Made by a program: the position numbers and the translations under genes
The notes under the pieces: model-generated
What the model was told of the DNA's origin: nothing
The model's database searches: none
The model's input: only the letters and a program-made list of their open reading frames with translations
Assembly: GCA_963595735.1 (NCBI GenBank)
Contig: CAVBJJ010000066.1
Coordinates: 1-6,006, forward strand
Source: CALWOS01 sp963595735
Lineage (GTDB): Bacteria > Bacillota > Clostridia > Oscillospirales > Oscillospiraceae
Reading direction: 5' to 3'
DNA: 6,006 bases
In this document: positions 1 through 5,140 of the stretch, in pieces
Layout of the letters: each line of letters starts with the position of its first letter
How positions within the stretch are numbered: the stretch's first letter is position 1

Positions 1-147
1 CGCCTCTCCCTCTGGGAGAGGTGGCTGAGCGCAGCGAAGACGGAGAGGGCAAACAATAACCATACCATATGAACCCCCGTGGGCTTGATTATCCGCAAGC
101 CCCTCTCAGTCGCTTGCGGCGACAGCTCTCCCAGGGGGAGAGCCAAG
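1..147. repeat. Palindromic MITE-like intergenic repeat, probably cut by the left window edge
   Basis: Two imperfect inverted copies of a roughly 48-base unit (about 1-49 and 100-147) flank a centre of about 50 bases. Each copy has its own perfect hairpin: CCTCTCCC/GGGAGAGG at 3-10/14-21 and GCTCTCCC/GGGAGAGC at 125-132/136-143, both with 3-base loops. The centre can form two mutually exclusive hairpins: GGGCTTG/CAAGCCC (81-87/96-102) and CCGCAAGC/GCTTGCGG (93-100/112-119). No open frame of note lies inside. From memory, similar units ending in CTCTCCC...GGGAGAG recur between genes in Faecalibacterium-like and Oscillospiraceae genomes, but I cannot verify copy number here. It may be a non-autonomous mobile element or a REP-like transcribed structure. 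The outer end of the left copy probably lies outside the window. Confidence 0.7.
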
Positions 148-185
148 GGCAGGTACCCCGTTACATAGTTTTTTTGACAGTCTCG

Positions 186-219
186 AAAAAGCGGCAGATT
201 TTTTACCTGCCGCTTTTTT
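186..219. terminator. Rho-independent terminator, potentially bidirectional
   Basis: A perfect 12-bp stem, AAAAAGCGGCAG (186-197) pairing with CTGCCGCTTTTT (207-218), has a 9-base loop and runs into T's. The A-run on the left arm means it would also work on the minus strand. It most likely ends transcription of a gene left of the window and insulates the small gene that follows. Confidence 0.85.
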
Positions 220-271
220 CCTAATTTTCTCCAAATTGTCATCTTTTTTTAATCCCTATTTCGGAAAACTG

Positions 272-280
272 TGCTATACT
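272..280 (+). promoter_or_regulatory. Extended -10 promoter for the 44-residue membrane protein
   Basis: TGC followed by TATACT (275-280) is an extended -10 element (TGn-TATACT). No good -35 sits at the usual distance; TTGTCA at 236-241 is too far away. Transcription would start near 287, giving a leader of about 40 bases to the ATG at 326. The hpf promoter 264 bases downstream has the same TGn-TATACT pattern. Confidence 0.6.
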
Positions 281-325
281 GAATATGACCAAGGACATTA
301 TTTATTTTAGAAAGGGGCGTTTTTC

Positions 326-460
326 ATGTCTGAAGCTTTGGTTCGCGTTAAATCCCTGTATCACAAACACCCCCGCTTTTTCCTGGGCGGCTGCGGCCTG
401 CTGGCCTTGCTGTCTCTGGGGCTGCTGGGCAGCATCGTGCGCGCGTGCCGCTGGCGCTAA
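326..460 (+). CDS. Small single-span membrane protein, 44 residues, function unknown
   Basis: An ATG at 326 is preceded by AAAGGGG (311-317) with an 8-base gap, and the frame runs 44 codons to TAA at 458-460. The protein has a basic N-terminal part (residues 1-17, with R7, K9, H13, K14, H15 and R17). One hydrophobic, Gly/Leu-rich segment follows at about residues 18-38 and contains one cysteine, C23. A short basic tail closes it, containing a second cysteine (C41) and three arginines (R39, R42, R44). The charge pattern suggests one membrane helix, but topology cannot be fixed because both ends are positive. It has its own extended -10 promoter upstream, and no clear terminator lies between it and hpf. 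I do not recognise the family. The evidence that it is a gene is the promoter, the spaced ribosome binding site and the clean transmembrane pattern. A longer open frame from 285 overlaps it in another phase but lacks these signals. Confidence 0.65.
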   Translation: MSEALVRVKSLYHKHPRFFLGGCGLLALLSLGLLGSIVRACRWR

Positions 461-535
461 CAAAACCCTGTTCCCAAATTTTGCATAAATTTTTTGTGAA
501 TTTTTAGATTTACACTAGCATTTTTCACAATTCCG

Positions 536-544
536 TGGTATACT
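536..544 (+). promoter_or_regulatory. Extended -10 promoter of hpf
   Basis: TGG followed by TATACT (539-544) is an extended -10 element. There is no convincing -35: TTTACA at 509-514 leaves a 24-base spacer. Transcription would start near 551, right at the base of the leader hairpin. The upstream region 461-535 is strongly AT-rich, as expected for an UP-like promoter region. Confidence 0.6.
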
Positions 545-553
545 CATTCCAGA

Positions 554-573
554 AGGAGCCCCAAGGGGCTTCT
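554..573 (+). promoter_or_regulatory. Leader hairpin at the predicted 5' end of the hpf mRNA
   Basis: Bases 554-562 pair with 565-573 (GCCCC/GGGGC core plus flanking pairs, one G-U; the innermost pair cannot form because the loop would be only AA). It starts within a few bases of the predicted transcription start. The stem covers an SD-like AAGGAG at 553-558, while the functional ribosome binding site GGAAGGAG lies free at 581-588, 10 bases before the ATG. It may protect the 5' end or tune translation; this is inference. Confidence 0.45.
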
Positions 574-598
574 GTTCACCGGAAGGAGTGACAGTTTT

Positions 599-1144
599 AT
601 GAAGTTTACATTCACGGAAAAGAAGATTCAGGTCCCTGCCGAGATCAAAGAATATGCCGAGCGCAAAATCGGTAAGCTGGACAAGTTCTTCCGCAACGAC
701 ACCGAAGCTACCGTTACCTTCAGCGAGGAGCGCGGCCGCTTCCGCGCCGAAGTCACGCTGCACAACAACGGTATGTTCTATCGTGTCAGCGAATTGACCA
801 GTGATATGCACGCCTCCATCGACTCCGCCTGCGGCGCCATCGAGCGGCAGATCCGCAAGCACAAGACCCGCTTGGAAAAGCGGCTGCGGGAGGGCTCCCT
901 GACCCGCACCGGCATGGAGGATATTTCGATTCCCGACGATACGCCCGAGGAGGCCGAGTTCTCCATCGTCCGCACCAAGCGCTTCTCCCTCAAGCCCATG
1001 ACGGCGGAGGAGGCCATTCTGCAAATGGAGCTGCTGGAGCACGAGTTCTTCGCGTTCAAGAACCACGACGATGACGATGCCTTTTCCATCGTGTATCGCC
1101 GCAAAAACGGCGGCTACGGCCTGATTTCCTCCAGCGACGCATAA
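599..1144 (+). CDS. hpf: Ribosome hibernation promoting factor, long form (HPF/RaiA family)
   Basis: This cytoplasmic protein binds the 30S subunit near the decoding centre and drives pairing of 70S ribosomes into inactive 100S dimers in stationary phase or stress. The 181-residue length fits the long form of Gram-positive bacteria. Residues 1-97 are the S30AE domain: beta strands such as residues 38-54 and two basic helices, the second ending in the charged run around 82-97 that would lie on 16S rRNA. A linker rich in acidic residues (about 98-118) precedes the C-terminal dimerisation domain (119-181), recognisable from KPM-EEAI-QMELL (132-146), the FFAF segment (150-153) and VYRR-GGYGLI (165-176). 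The ATG at 599 has GGAAGGAG at 581-588. It is a single-gene unit with its own promoter and terminator. The family call is very secure. Confidence 0.97.
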   Translation: MKFTFTEKKIQVPAEIKEYAERKIGKLDKFFRNDTEATVTFSEERGRFRAEVTLHNNGMFYRVSELTSDMHASIDSACGAIERQIRKHKTRLEKRLREGSLTRTGMEDISIPDDTPEEAEFSIVRTKRFSLKPMTAEEAILQMELLEHEFFAFKNHDDDDAFSIVYRRKNGGYGLISSSDA

Positions 1145-1157
1145 AGCCCGGTTTCCC

Positions 1158-1189
1158 CCCGCCTCCGGTCAAACCGGGGGCGGGTTTTT
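1158..1189 (+). terminator. Rho-independent terminator of hpf
   Basis: A 12-bp GC-rich stem (1158-1169 with 1173-1184, one U-G pair) and a 3-base loop (1170-1172) are followed by five T's (1185-1189). It begins 13 bases after the hpf stop codon. An alternative pairing, CCCGGTTT at 1147-1154 with AAACCGGG at 1171-1178, overlaps it and would compete. Confidence 0.9.
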
Positions 1190-1214
1190 CTATTTGTTTT
1201 CCCTGTATTCCGTC

Positions 1215-1243
1215 TTGCAAACGAGGAAAATTATTGCTATATT
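1215..1243 (+). promoter_or_regulatory. Sigma-A-type promoter of the yqeB-selD operon
   Basis: A -35 TTGCAA (1215-1220), a 17-base spacer and a -10 TATATT (1238-1243) preceded by TGC (extended -10) form the best promoter in the window. Transcription would start near 1250, giving a leader of about 90 bases before the yqeB ATG. Confidence 0.75.
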
Positions 1244-1305
1244 GTTTTTAGAATTCCCTGTTTTGCGCCGGGTTTTGTATGGCCCGCTCAATTCGAAAAA
1301 AACCA

Positions 1306-1322
1306 GGCAGCGCACCGCTGCC
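1306..1322 (+). promoter_or_regulatory. Perfect hairpin directly abutting the yqeB ribosome binding site
   Basis: GGCAGCG (1306-1312) pairs perfectly with CGCTGCC (1316-1322) across a CAC loop. The ribosome binding site AAGGAGG (1323-1329) begins at the very next base. There is no T-run, so this is not a terminator. A stem stacked against the SD could modulate initiation or act as a protein or ligand target; the leader is too short for a typical molybdenum-cofactor riboswitch. Confidence 0.5.
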
Positions 1323-1338
1323 AAGGAGGTCTGACAAG

Positions 1339-2136
1339 ATGCTGATTTTGATTCGCGGCGCCGGAGACATCGCCTCCGGCATCGGCCTGCGCCTGCATCG
1401 CTGCGGAATGTCCGTGGTGATGACCGATCTGGAGCAGCCCACCACCATCCGCCGCACGGTGGCCTTTTCCGACGCCATCCCCTTTGGCTCCTGCCGGGTG
1501 GAGGATGTGACCGCCCGCCGGGCGGAAACCGTCGCCCAGGCCAGGGAAATTCTGGCCGCCGGAGAGATCCCCGTGATGGTGGATCCGGAGTGCAGCTGCC
1601 GCGCGGAGCTGCAGCCGGACGCGATGGTGGACGCCATCCTCGCCAAACACAATGTGGGCACCAAAATCACCAATGCCCCCATCGTGGTGGCCGTCGGCCC
1701 CGGCTTTTATGCCGGCCGGGACTGCCACGCGGTGGTGGAGACCATGCGCGGCCACCTGCTGGGGCGCGTGATCTATGACGGCGAGCCCCTGCCCAACACC
1801 AATATCCCCGGTCTGATCGGCGGCTTCACCGGCGAGCGCATCATGCGCGCCCCGGCGGACGGCATTTTCCGCCAGACGCTGGACATCGGCGCGGTGGTCA
1901 AGGCCGGCGATGTCTGCGGCATGGTGGACGGCGAGCCTATGGTCTGCACCATCAGCGGTGTGGTGCGCGGCCTGCTGGCGGACGGCGTGCCGGTGAAAAA
2001 GGGCATGAAGTCCGGCGATGTGGACCCCCGTGGCGATGTCAGCTACTGCCAGACGGTTTCCGACAAAGCCAGCGCGGTGGGCGGCGGCGTGCTGGAGGCC
2101 ATTTTGCACCTGAGCGGTGTGCTGAAAAACATTTGA
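1339..2136 (+). CDS. yqeB: YqeB family (EF2563-type) selenium-dependent molybdenum hydroxylase system protein
   Basis: YqeB proteins accompany selenium-dependent molybdenum hydroxylases and are thought to help install or handle the labile selenium of the molybdenum cofactor; the exact reaction is unproven. I start it at ATG 1339 because AAGGAGG (1323-1329) lies 9 bases upstream. An in-frame ATG at 1279 would add 20 basic residues without a ribosome binding site. The 265-residue product opens with a Rossmann-like IRGAGDIASGIG (5-16). It continues with VDPECSC (81-87, two cysteines), VAVGPGF-AGRDCHAVVETMRGH-LGR (117-143) and PGLIGG (157-162). The C-terminal part (about 171-234) resembles a barrel-sandwich fold: APADGIF, IGAVVKAGD, then SGVVRGLL (206-213) and KKGMKSGDVDPRGD (220-233). 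No transmembrane segment is seen, so it is cytoplasmic. selD starts 24 bases after its stop, so the two are cotranscribed. Confidence 0.9.
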   Translation: MLILIRGAGDIASGIGLRLHRCGMSVVMTDLEQPTTIRRTVAFSDAIPFGSCRVEDVTARRAETVAQAREILAAGEIPVMVDPECSCRAELQPDAMVDAILAKHNVGTKITNAPIVVAVGPGFYAGRDCHAVVETMRGHLLGRVIYDGEPLPNTNIPGLIGGFTGERIMRAPADGIFRQTLDIGAVVKAGDVCGMVDGEPMVCTISGVVRGLLADGVPVKKGMKSGDVDPRGDVSYCQTVSDKASAVGGGVLEAILHLSGVLKNI

Positions 2137-2160
2137 ATTTGATTTTTGGAGGGAAAGATC

Positions 2161-3198
2161 ATGGAAAATGAAGTCAAACTGACAAAACTTGCCAGCTGTG
2201 CCGGCTGCGGCGCAAAGGTCGGCGCCGGTGTGCTGGCGCAGCTGCTGGAGGGCATTCGCGTTCACCGGGACCCCAATCTGCTGGTGGGCTTTGACAAAAG
2301 CGACGATGCCTCGGTCTATAAGGTCAGTGATGATCTGGCGCTGGTACAGACGGTGGACTTTTTCCCGCCCATCGCCGACGACCCCTATACCTTCGGCGCC
2401 ATCGCCGCCACCAACTCCCTTTCCGACATCTACGCCATGGGCGGCGAGCCGAAGCTGGCGCTGAATGTGATGGCCATTCCCAAGGATATGCCCCAGGACG
2501 CAGTGCATCAGCTGCTGCGTGGCGGCTATGACAAGGTCTACGAGGCCGGGGCGCTGATCACCGGCGGCCACACTATTTTTGACGATGTGCCCAAGTACGG
2601 CCTGTGCGTGACCGGCTTTGTCCACCCGGACAAGATCCTCACCAACAGCGGCGCCCAGCCGGGGGATGTGCTGTTTTTGACCAAGCCTATCGGCATCGGC
2701 GTGCTGACCACCGGCGCAAAAGCCGAGCTGACCACCGATGCGGATATGGACTTTGCCATTCAGATGATGACCACCCTGAACAAGGCCGCGCGGGATGTGA
2801 TGGTCAAGTACCGCACCCACACCTGTACGGATGTCACCGGCTTTGCCCTGCTGGGGCACGCCTGCGAGATGGCCCAGGGCAGCAATGTGGAGCTGCATCT
2901 GGATGTGGCCAACATCGACCTGATCCCCAAGGCGCTGGAGCTGGCGCGGATGGGCGTGCTGCCGGAGGGAATGTACCGAAACCGGAACTTTGCGGAAAAG
3001 CATGTGGACGCAGGAGATGTCGAGCTGGCGGTGCAGGATCTGCTCTATGATCCCCAGACCTCCGGCGGGCTGATGATCGCCGTCCACCCGGACGACGCCG
3101 ACGCCATGTTCGAGGAGCTGAAGGCCTGCGTTCCCTCTGCCCAGCGCATCGGCGTGGCAAAGGAATACACCGGCGGCAAATATATTTTCCTGAAATAA
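2161..3198 (+). CDS. selD: Selenide, water dikinase (selenophosphate synthetase), cysteine form
   Basis: SelD converts selenide and ATP to selenophosphate, AMP and phosphate in the cytoplasm, the selenium donor for selenocysteine, selenouridine and the selenium-bearing molybdenum cofactor. The ATG at 2161 has GGAGGG (2148-2153) seven bases upstream; an in-frame TTG at 2146 overlaps that site and is unlikely. The 345-residue length matches the family (E. coli, 347). C16 and K19 in AGCGAKV correspond to the E. coli active-site C17 and K20, but A18 replaces the nonessential second cysteine. C16 is encoded by TGC, so this is not a selenocysteine form. Other hallmarks are the metal/ATP aspartates D48-D49, TVDFF with D66, NSLSDIYAMGGEP (85-97, D89), TGGHTI (134-139), TDVTGFALLGH (223-233) and DPQTSGG (297-303). 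Pairing with yqeB points to use in a selenium-dependent molybdenum hydroxylase pathway. A terminator follows. Confidence 0.97.
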   Translation: MENEVKLTKLASCAGCGAKVGAGVLAQLLEGIRVHRDPNLLVGFDKSDDASVYKVSDDLALVQTVDFFPPIADDPYTFGAIAATNSLSDIYAMGGEPKLALNVMAIPKDMPQDAVHQLLRGGYDKVYEAGALITGGHTIFDDVPKYGLCVTGFVHPDKILTNSGAQPGDVLFLTKPIGIGVLTTGAKAELTTDADMDFAIQMMTTLNKAARDVMVKYRTHTCTDVTGFALLGHACEMAQGSNVELHLDVANIDLIPKALELARMGVLPEGMYRNRNFAEKHVDAGDVELAVQDLLYDPQTSGGLMIAVHPDDADAMFEELKACVPSAQRIGVAKEYTGGKYIFLK

Positions 3199-3227
3199 GC
3201 GCTTTCCCCTCTATCTCTTTTCAAAAC

Positions 3228-3271
3228 AAAACACGCAGCATTCCAAACGGTTCGGAATGCTGCGTGTTTTT
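3228..3271. terminator. Bidirectional terminator between convergent selD and hom
   Basis: Bases 3228-3244 pair with 3254-3270 in a perfect 17-bp stem whose core reads CACGCAGCATTCC. The loop is 9 bases and the T-run follows on the plus strand. On the minus strand the mirrored A-run gives the T-tract after hom, which ends at 3299. One structure therefore serves both operons. Confidence 0.92.
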
Positions 3272-3298
3272 CTATTTCTGTGTGGAAAATATCGGTTT

Positions 3299-4510
3299 TT
3301 AGTCGAGGATACGGTATTTTGCCGTGATGGGCAGCGCCGCAGCACACTTGTCCAGGGTCTCCCCGTCCATGGCGTCGGTGACAAAGGCATACTCCCCGGC
3401 GGGGCTGTCCGGAATGGTGACAAAGTCCACATTGCCAAAGGCCGCGCCCAGCGCCGCCAGATCGGCGGAGGTGCGCACAAACCAGCGGCTTGCCAGCTTG
3501 GAGGCCGGCTGCAGCTTTGCCGGGTCGCAGGGCGCCCAGCCCCAGTCCTTCCGGCGATGGCGGTGCTTGAGGGCGTCCAGCACATCGGCCACCACGGCGC
3601 TTGCCGTTGCCAGACTGCCGGCGCCGGGACCATAGAACAGGCACTCGCCCACCATATTGCCCCGAACGACAATGCCGTTCATCACGCCGTCCACACCGGC
3701 CACCGGGTTGCTCCGGGGCACAAAATGGGGCGCGACATAGGCCGTGACCTTGCCGGACTCATCCACCAGCACATGACCCAGCAGCTTGATCGCGCAGCCC
3801 AGCCGGCGGGCATAGGCCACATCCAGACTGGTCACGCCGCTGATGCCCTGGGTCTCCACCAGCTCCGGCGGGGTGTGATGGCCGGAGATCAGATCCGCCA
3901 GAATGCAGGTCTTGCGCATGGCGTCGTAGCCCTCCACATCGGCGGTGGGGTCCGCTTCCGCATAGCCCAGCTCCTGGGCCTGCGCCAGCGTCTGGTCAAA
4001 GGCCGCGCCGCACTGGATCATCTCCGTCAGGATATAGTTGGTCGTGCCGTTGAGGATGCCGAAGATCTCGTACACCCGGTTGGCGTTCAGGCAATCATGG
4101 AGGGGGCGGAGAATGGGGATGCCGCCGCCCACGCTGGCCTCGAAGAAATAGTTGACATCGTTTGCCTTGGCCAGCTCCAACAGCTCCTGACCCCGCTCCG
4201 CCACCAGCTGCTTGTTGGCAGTGACGACCTGCTTGCCGGCGCGCAGCGCCCGGCTGGTATAGTCAAAGGCCGGCTCCACGCCGCCCATGACCTCCACCAC
4301 GGCCTGGATGTCCGGATCGTTCTCGATCTGGGCAAAATCCTTGACAAATTTGGCGGAATTGGGGTCGCCGGGATAGTCCCGGCGGACAAGAATGGACTTG
4401 ATGCAGGCCTCCTCGCCCAGCTGCGCCCGGAGGACATCTGCGTTTTCTTCAAAAATATGGACGACACCTCTGCCAACGGTGCCGTAGCCCAACAATGCAA
4501 TTTGAATCAT
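3299..4510 (-). CDS. hom: Homoserine dehydrogenase with a short, degenerate C-terminal ACT region
   Basis: It reduces aspartate-semialdehyde to homoserine with NAD(P)H (EC 1.1.1.3), the branch point to threonine and methionine. The 403-residue protein has a Rossmann domain with GYGTVGRG (8-15), VTANKQLV (96-103, active-site lysine K100) and the central FEASVGGGIPILRPL (123-137) and GILNGTTNYILTEM (151-164). The family signature GYAEADPTADVEGYDAMRK (182-200) follows, with D196 and the second active-site lysine K200. Residues 341-403 align loosely with an ACT domain (SRWFVR start, YRILD end), but the usual D-x-PGVL ligand loop is missing, and the protein is about 30 residues shorter than B. subtilis Hom (433). 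Feedback control by threonine may therefore be altered. AAGGGAG lies four bases before the ATG, and the pheB-like gene ends 16 bases upstream, so the two form an operon. Confidence 0.95.
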   Translation of the reverse strand: MIQIALLGYGTVGRGVVHIFEENADVLRAQLGEEACIKSILVRRDYPGDPNSAKFVKDFAQIENDPDIQAVVEVMGGVEPAFDYTSRALRAGKQVVTANKQLVAERGQELLELAKANDVNYFFEASVGGGIPILRPLHDCLNANRVYEIFGILNGTTNYILTEMIQCGAAFDQTLAQAQELGYAEADPTADVEGYDAMRKTCILADLISGHHTPPELVETQGISGVTSLDVAYARRLGCAIKLLGHVLVDESGKVTAYVAPHFVPRSNPVAGVDGVMNGIVVRGNMVGECLFYGPGAGSLATASAVVADVLDALKHRHRRKDWGWAPCDPAKLQPASKLASRWFVRTSADLAALGAAFGNVDFVTIPDSPAGEYAFVTDAMDGETLDKCAAALPITAKYRILD

Positions 4511-4526
4511 GGTTCTCCCTTTCTTC

Positions 4527-4973
4527 TCAGCCTGCGAGGACTTCGACCTTGATGATCCCGGCGGCCTGCTTCAAAGAGGCCATCAGTTCCTCGCAGCTCA
4601 TTGTCATATCCCGGATCTCTGCCGAGATGGTCACCACAGCGGTCCCGTTTGTGGGAATGCTCTGGTTGATGGTCAGAATATTTGCGCCGCTGTTGGCGAA
4701 AATAGTAAGGAGCGTGGACAGCACGCCCATTTTATCCCGCAGCAGCACATGGAAGGTGATAATGCGCCCCTGCTTCATATCCCGGAAGGGATGGATCGCG
4801 TCCTTGTATTTGTAAAAGGCACTTCGGCTGATCCCCACTAGGGAAACGGCCTCCGCGACGGTGTTGGCCTCCCCGGTCTCCAGCAGCTCCTTTGCTGCCG
4901 TGACCTTTAGAAAGATCTCCGGCAGCATGGCACCGTTGACCAGATACAGCTTTGCTTTTTTCTCATTTGCCAT
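4527..4973 (-). CDS. pheB: PheB-like ACT domain protein (UPF0735 family), putative HTH-ACT regulator
   Basis: The 148-residue product matches the B. subtilis PheB/UPF0735 type. A short N-terminal strand is followed by a helical part with a helix-turn-helix-like stretch (about 37-60, NTVAEAV...GISRSAFYKYKDAI). One ACT domain (about 71-146) contains DKMGVLSTLLTIFANSGANILTINQSIP (80-107), an intact ligand-type loop. ACT domains of this shape bind small molecules, usually amino acids. The true function of PheB is not settled, and a transcriptional role is inferred from the HTH-like segment. I start it at ATG 4973. AGGAGGT (bases 4986-4992) lies 12 bases upstream, rather long but the best choice; longer in-frame starts run through this site and into the promoter. 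It is the first gene of an operon with hom, which suggests control or feedback sensing for aspartate-family synthesis rather than phenylalanine. Confidence 0.92.
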   Translation of the reverse strand: MANEKKAKLYLVNGAMLPEIFLKVTAAKELLETGEANTVAEAVSLVGISRSAFYKYKDAIHPFRDMKQGRIITFHVLLRDKMGVLSTLLTIFANSGANILTINQSIPTNGTAVVTISAEIRDMTMSCEELMASLKQAAGIIKVEVLAG

Positions 4974-4997
4974 GCAGGCTTGTCCACCTCCTGTGGT

Positions 4998-5017
4998 CAT
5001 ATGTTTCACATGAATGT
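4998..5017. promoter_or_regulatory. Imperfect dyad over the predicted start of transcription of pheB-hom
   Basis: Bases 4998-5012 read as a 15-base imperfect palindrome, CATATG-TTT-CACATG, with one mismatched pair. It sits just downstream of the minus-strand -10 (5018-5023), where a repressor would block initiation. The overlapping stretch 5002-5017 also matches 12 of 16 bases of the parS consensus. An operator role is inference only. Confidence 0.3.
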
Positions 5018-5046
5018 ATCTTACCACGGCGACCCCAAAATAACAA
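5018..5046 (-). promoter_or_regulatory. Promoter of the pheB-hom operon
   Basis: Read on the minus strand, TTGTTA (5046-5041) and TAAGAT (5023-5018) are separated by exactly 17 bases, and TGG precedes the -10 hexamer as an extended element. Transcription would begin near 5011, leaving a leader of about 38 bases. Confidence 0.7.
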
Positions 5047-5140
5047 TCGGCAGTTTTATAAAAATATAACGGCTCTCTGTCGGGATTTTGCACAAAACGA
5101 TACAGGCAAAGTGTTCGACAGGGGCGAAAGGATGTGCTTC
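5047..5140 (+). promoter_or_regulatory. Leader and probable promoter zone of the TSUP gene pair
   Basis: This AT-rich gap separates divergent operons and must hold the plus-strand promoter unless transcription enters from elsewhere. The best -10-like hexamer is TATAAC (5065-5070), but no -35 fits; CTGTCG/GATACA (5077-5082/5099-5104, 16-base spacer) is weak. CTGTCG (5077-5082) and CGACAG (5116-5121) form a 6-bp inverted repeat that could fold in the leader. AAAGG (5127-5131) is the ribosome binding site for ATG 5141. Confidence 0.35.

Noticed and set aside
285..488. 67-residue frame starting at 285
   Set aside because: It starts at the predicted transcription start, lacks a ribosome binding site, and is a different phase of the better supported 326-460 gene.
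515..1066. 183-residue minus-strand frame and other frames over hpf
   Set aside because: Low-complexity shadow of hpf; it would run through the hpf promoter and leader with no start signals of its own.
1250..1338. Molybdenum-cofactor or other known riboswitch before yqeB
   Set aside because: The leader is about 90 bases and contains only one clear hairpin plus weak pairing; no recognisable aptamer or terminator/antiterminator pair was seen.
1288..3087. 599-residue open frame on the minus strand opposite yqeB-selD
   Set aside because: It is His/Gly/Gln-rich without domain logic, spans two well-recognised genes and their gap, and arises from the GC-rich codon pattern of the plus strand.
2161..3198. 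Selenocysteine (UGA) in SelD
   Set aside because: The active-site codon is TGC and no in-frame TGA occurs before the stop, so no selenocysteine insertion element is needed or seen.
3257..4552. 431-residue open frame on the plus strand opposite hom
   Set aside because: It starts inside the terminator stem, has no ribosome binding site, and mirrors the GC-rich hom gene, whose protein motifs are unmistakable.
5002..5017. A functional parS chromosome-partition site
   Set aside because: Four of 16 bases differ, including the central CACGTG and three bases at the end of one half. Known sites tolerate few changes, and no parA, parB or origin genes are nearby. Kept only as a possible operator.
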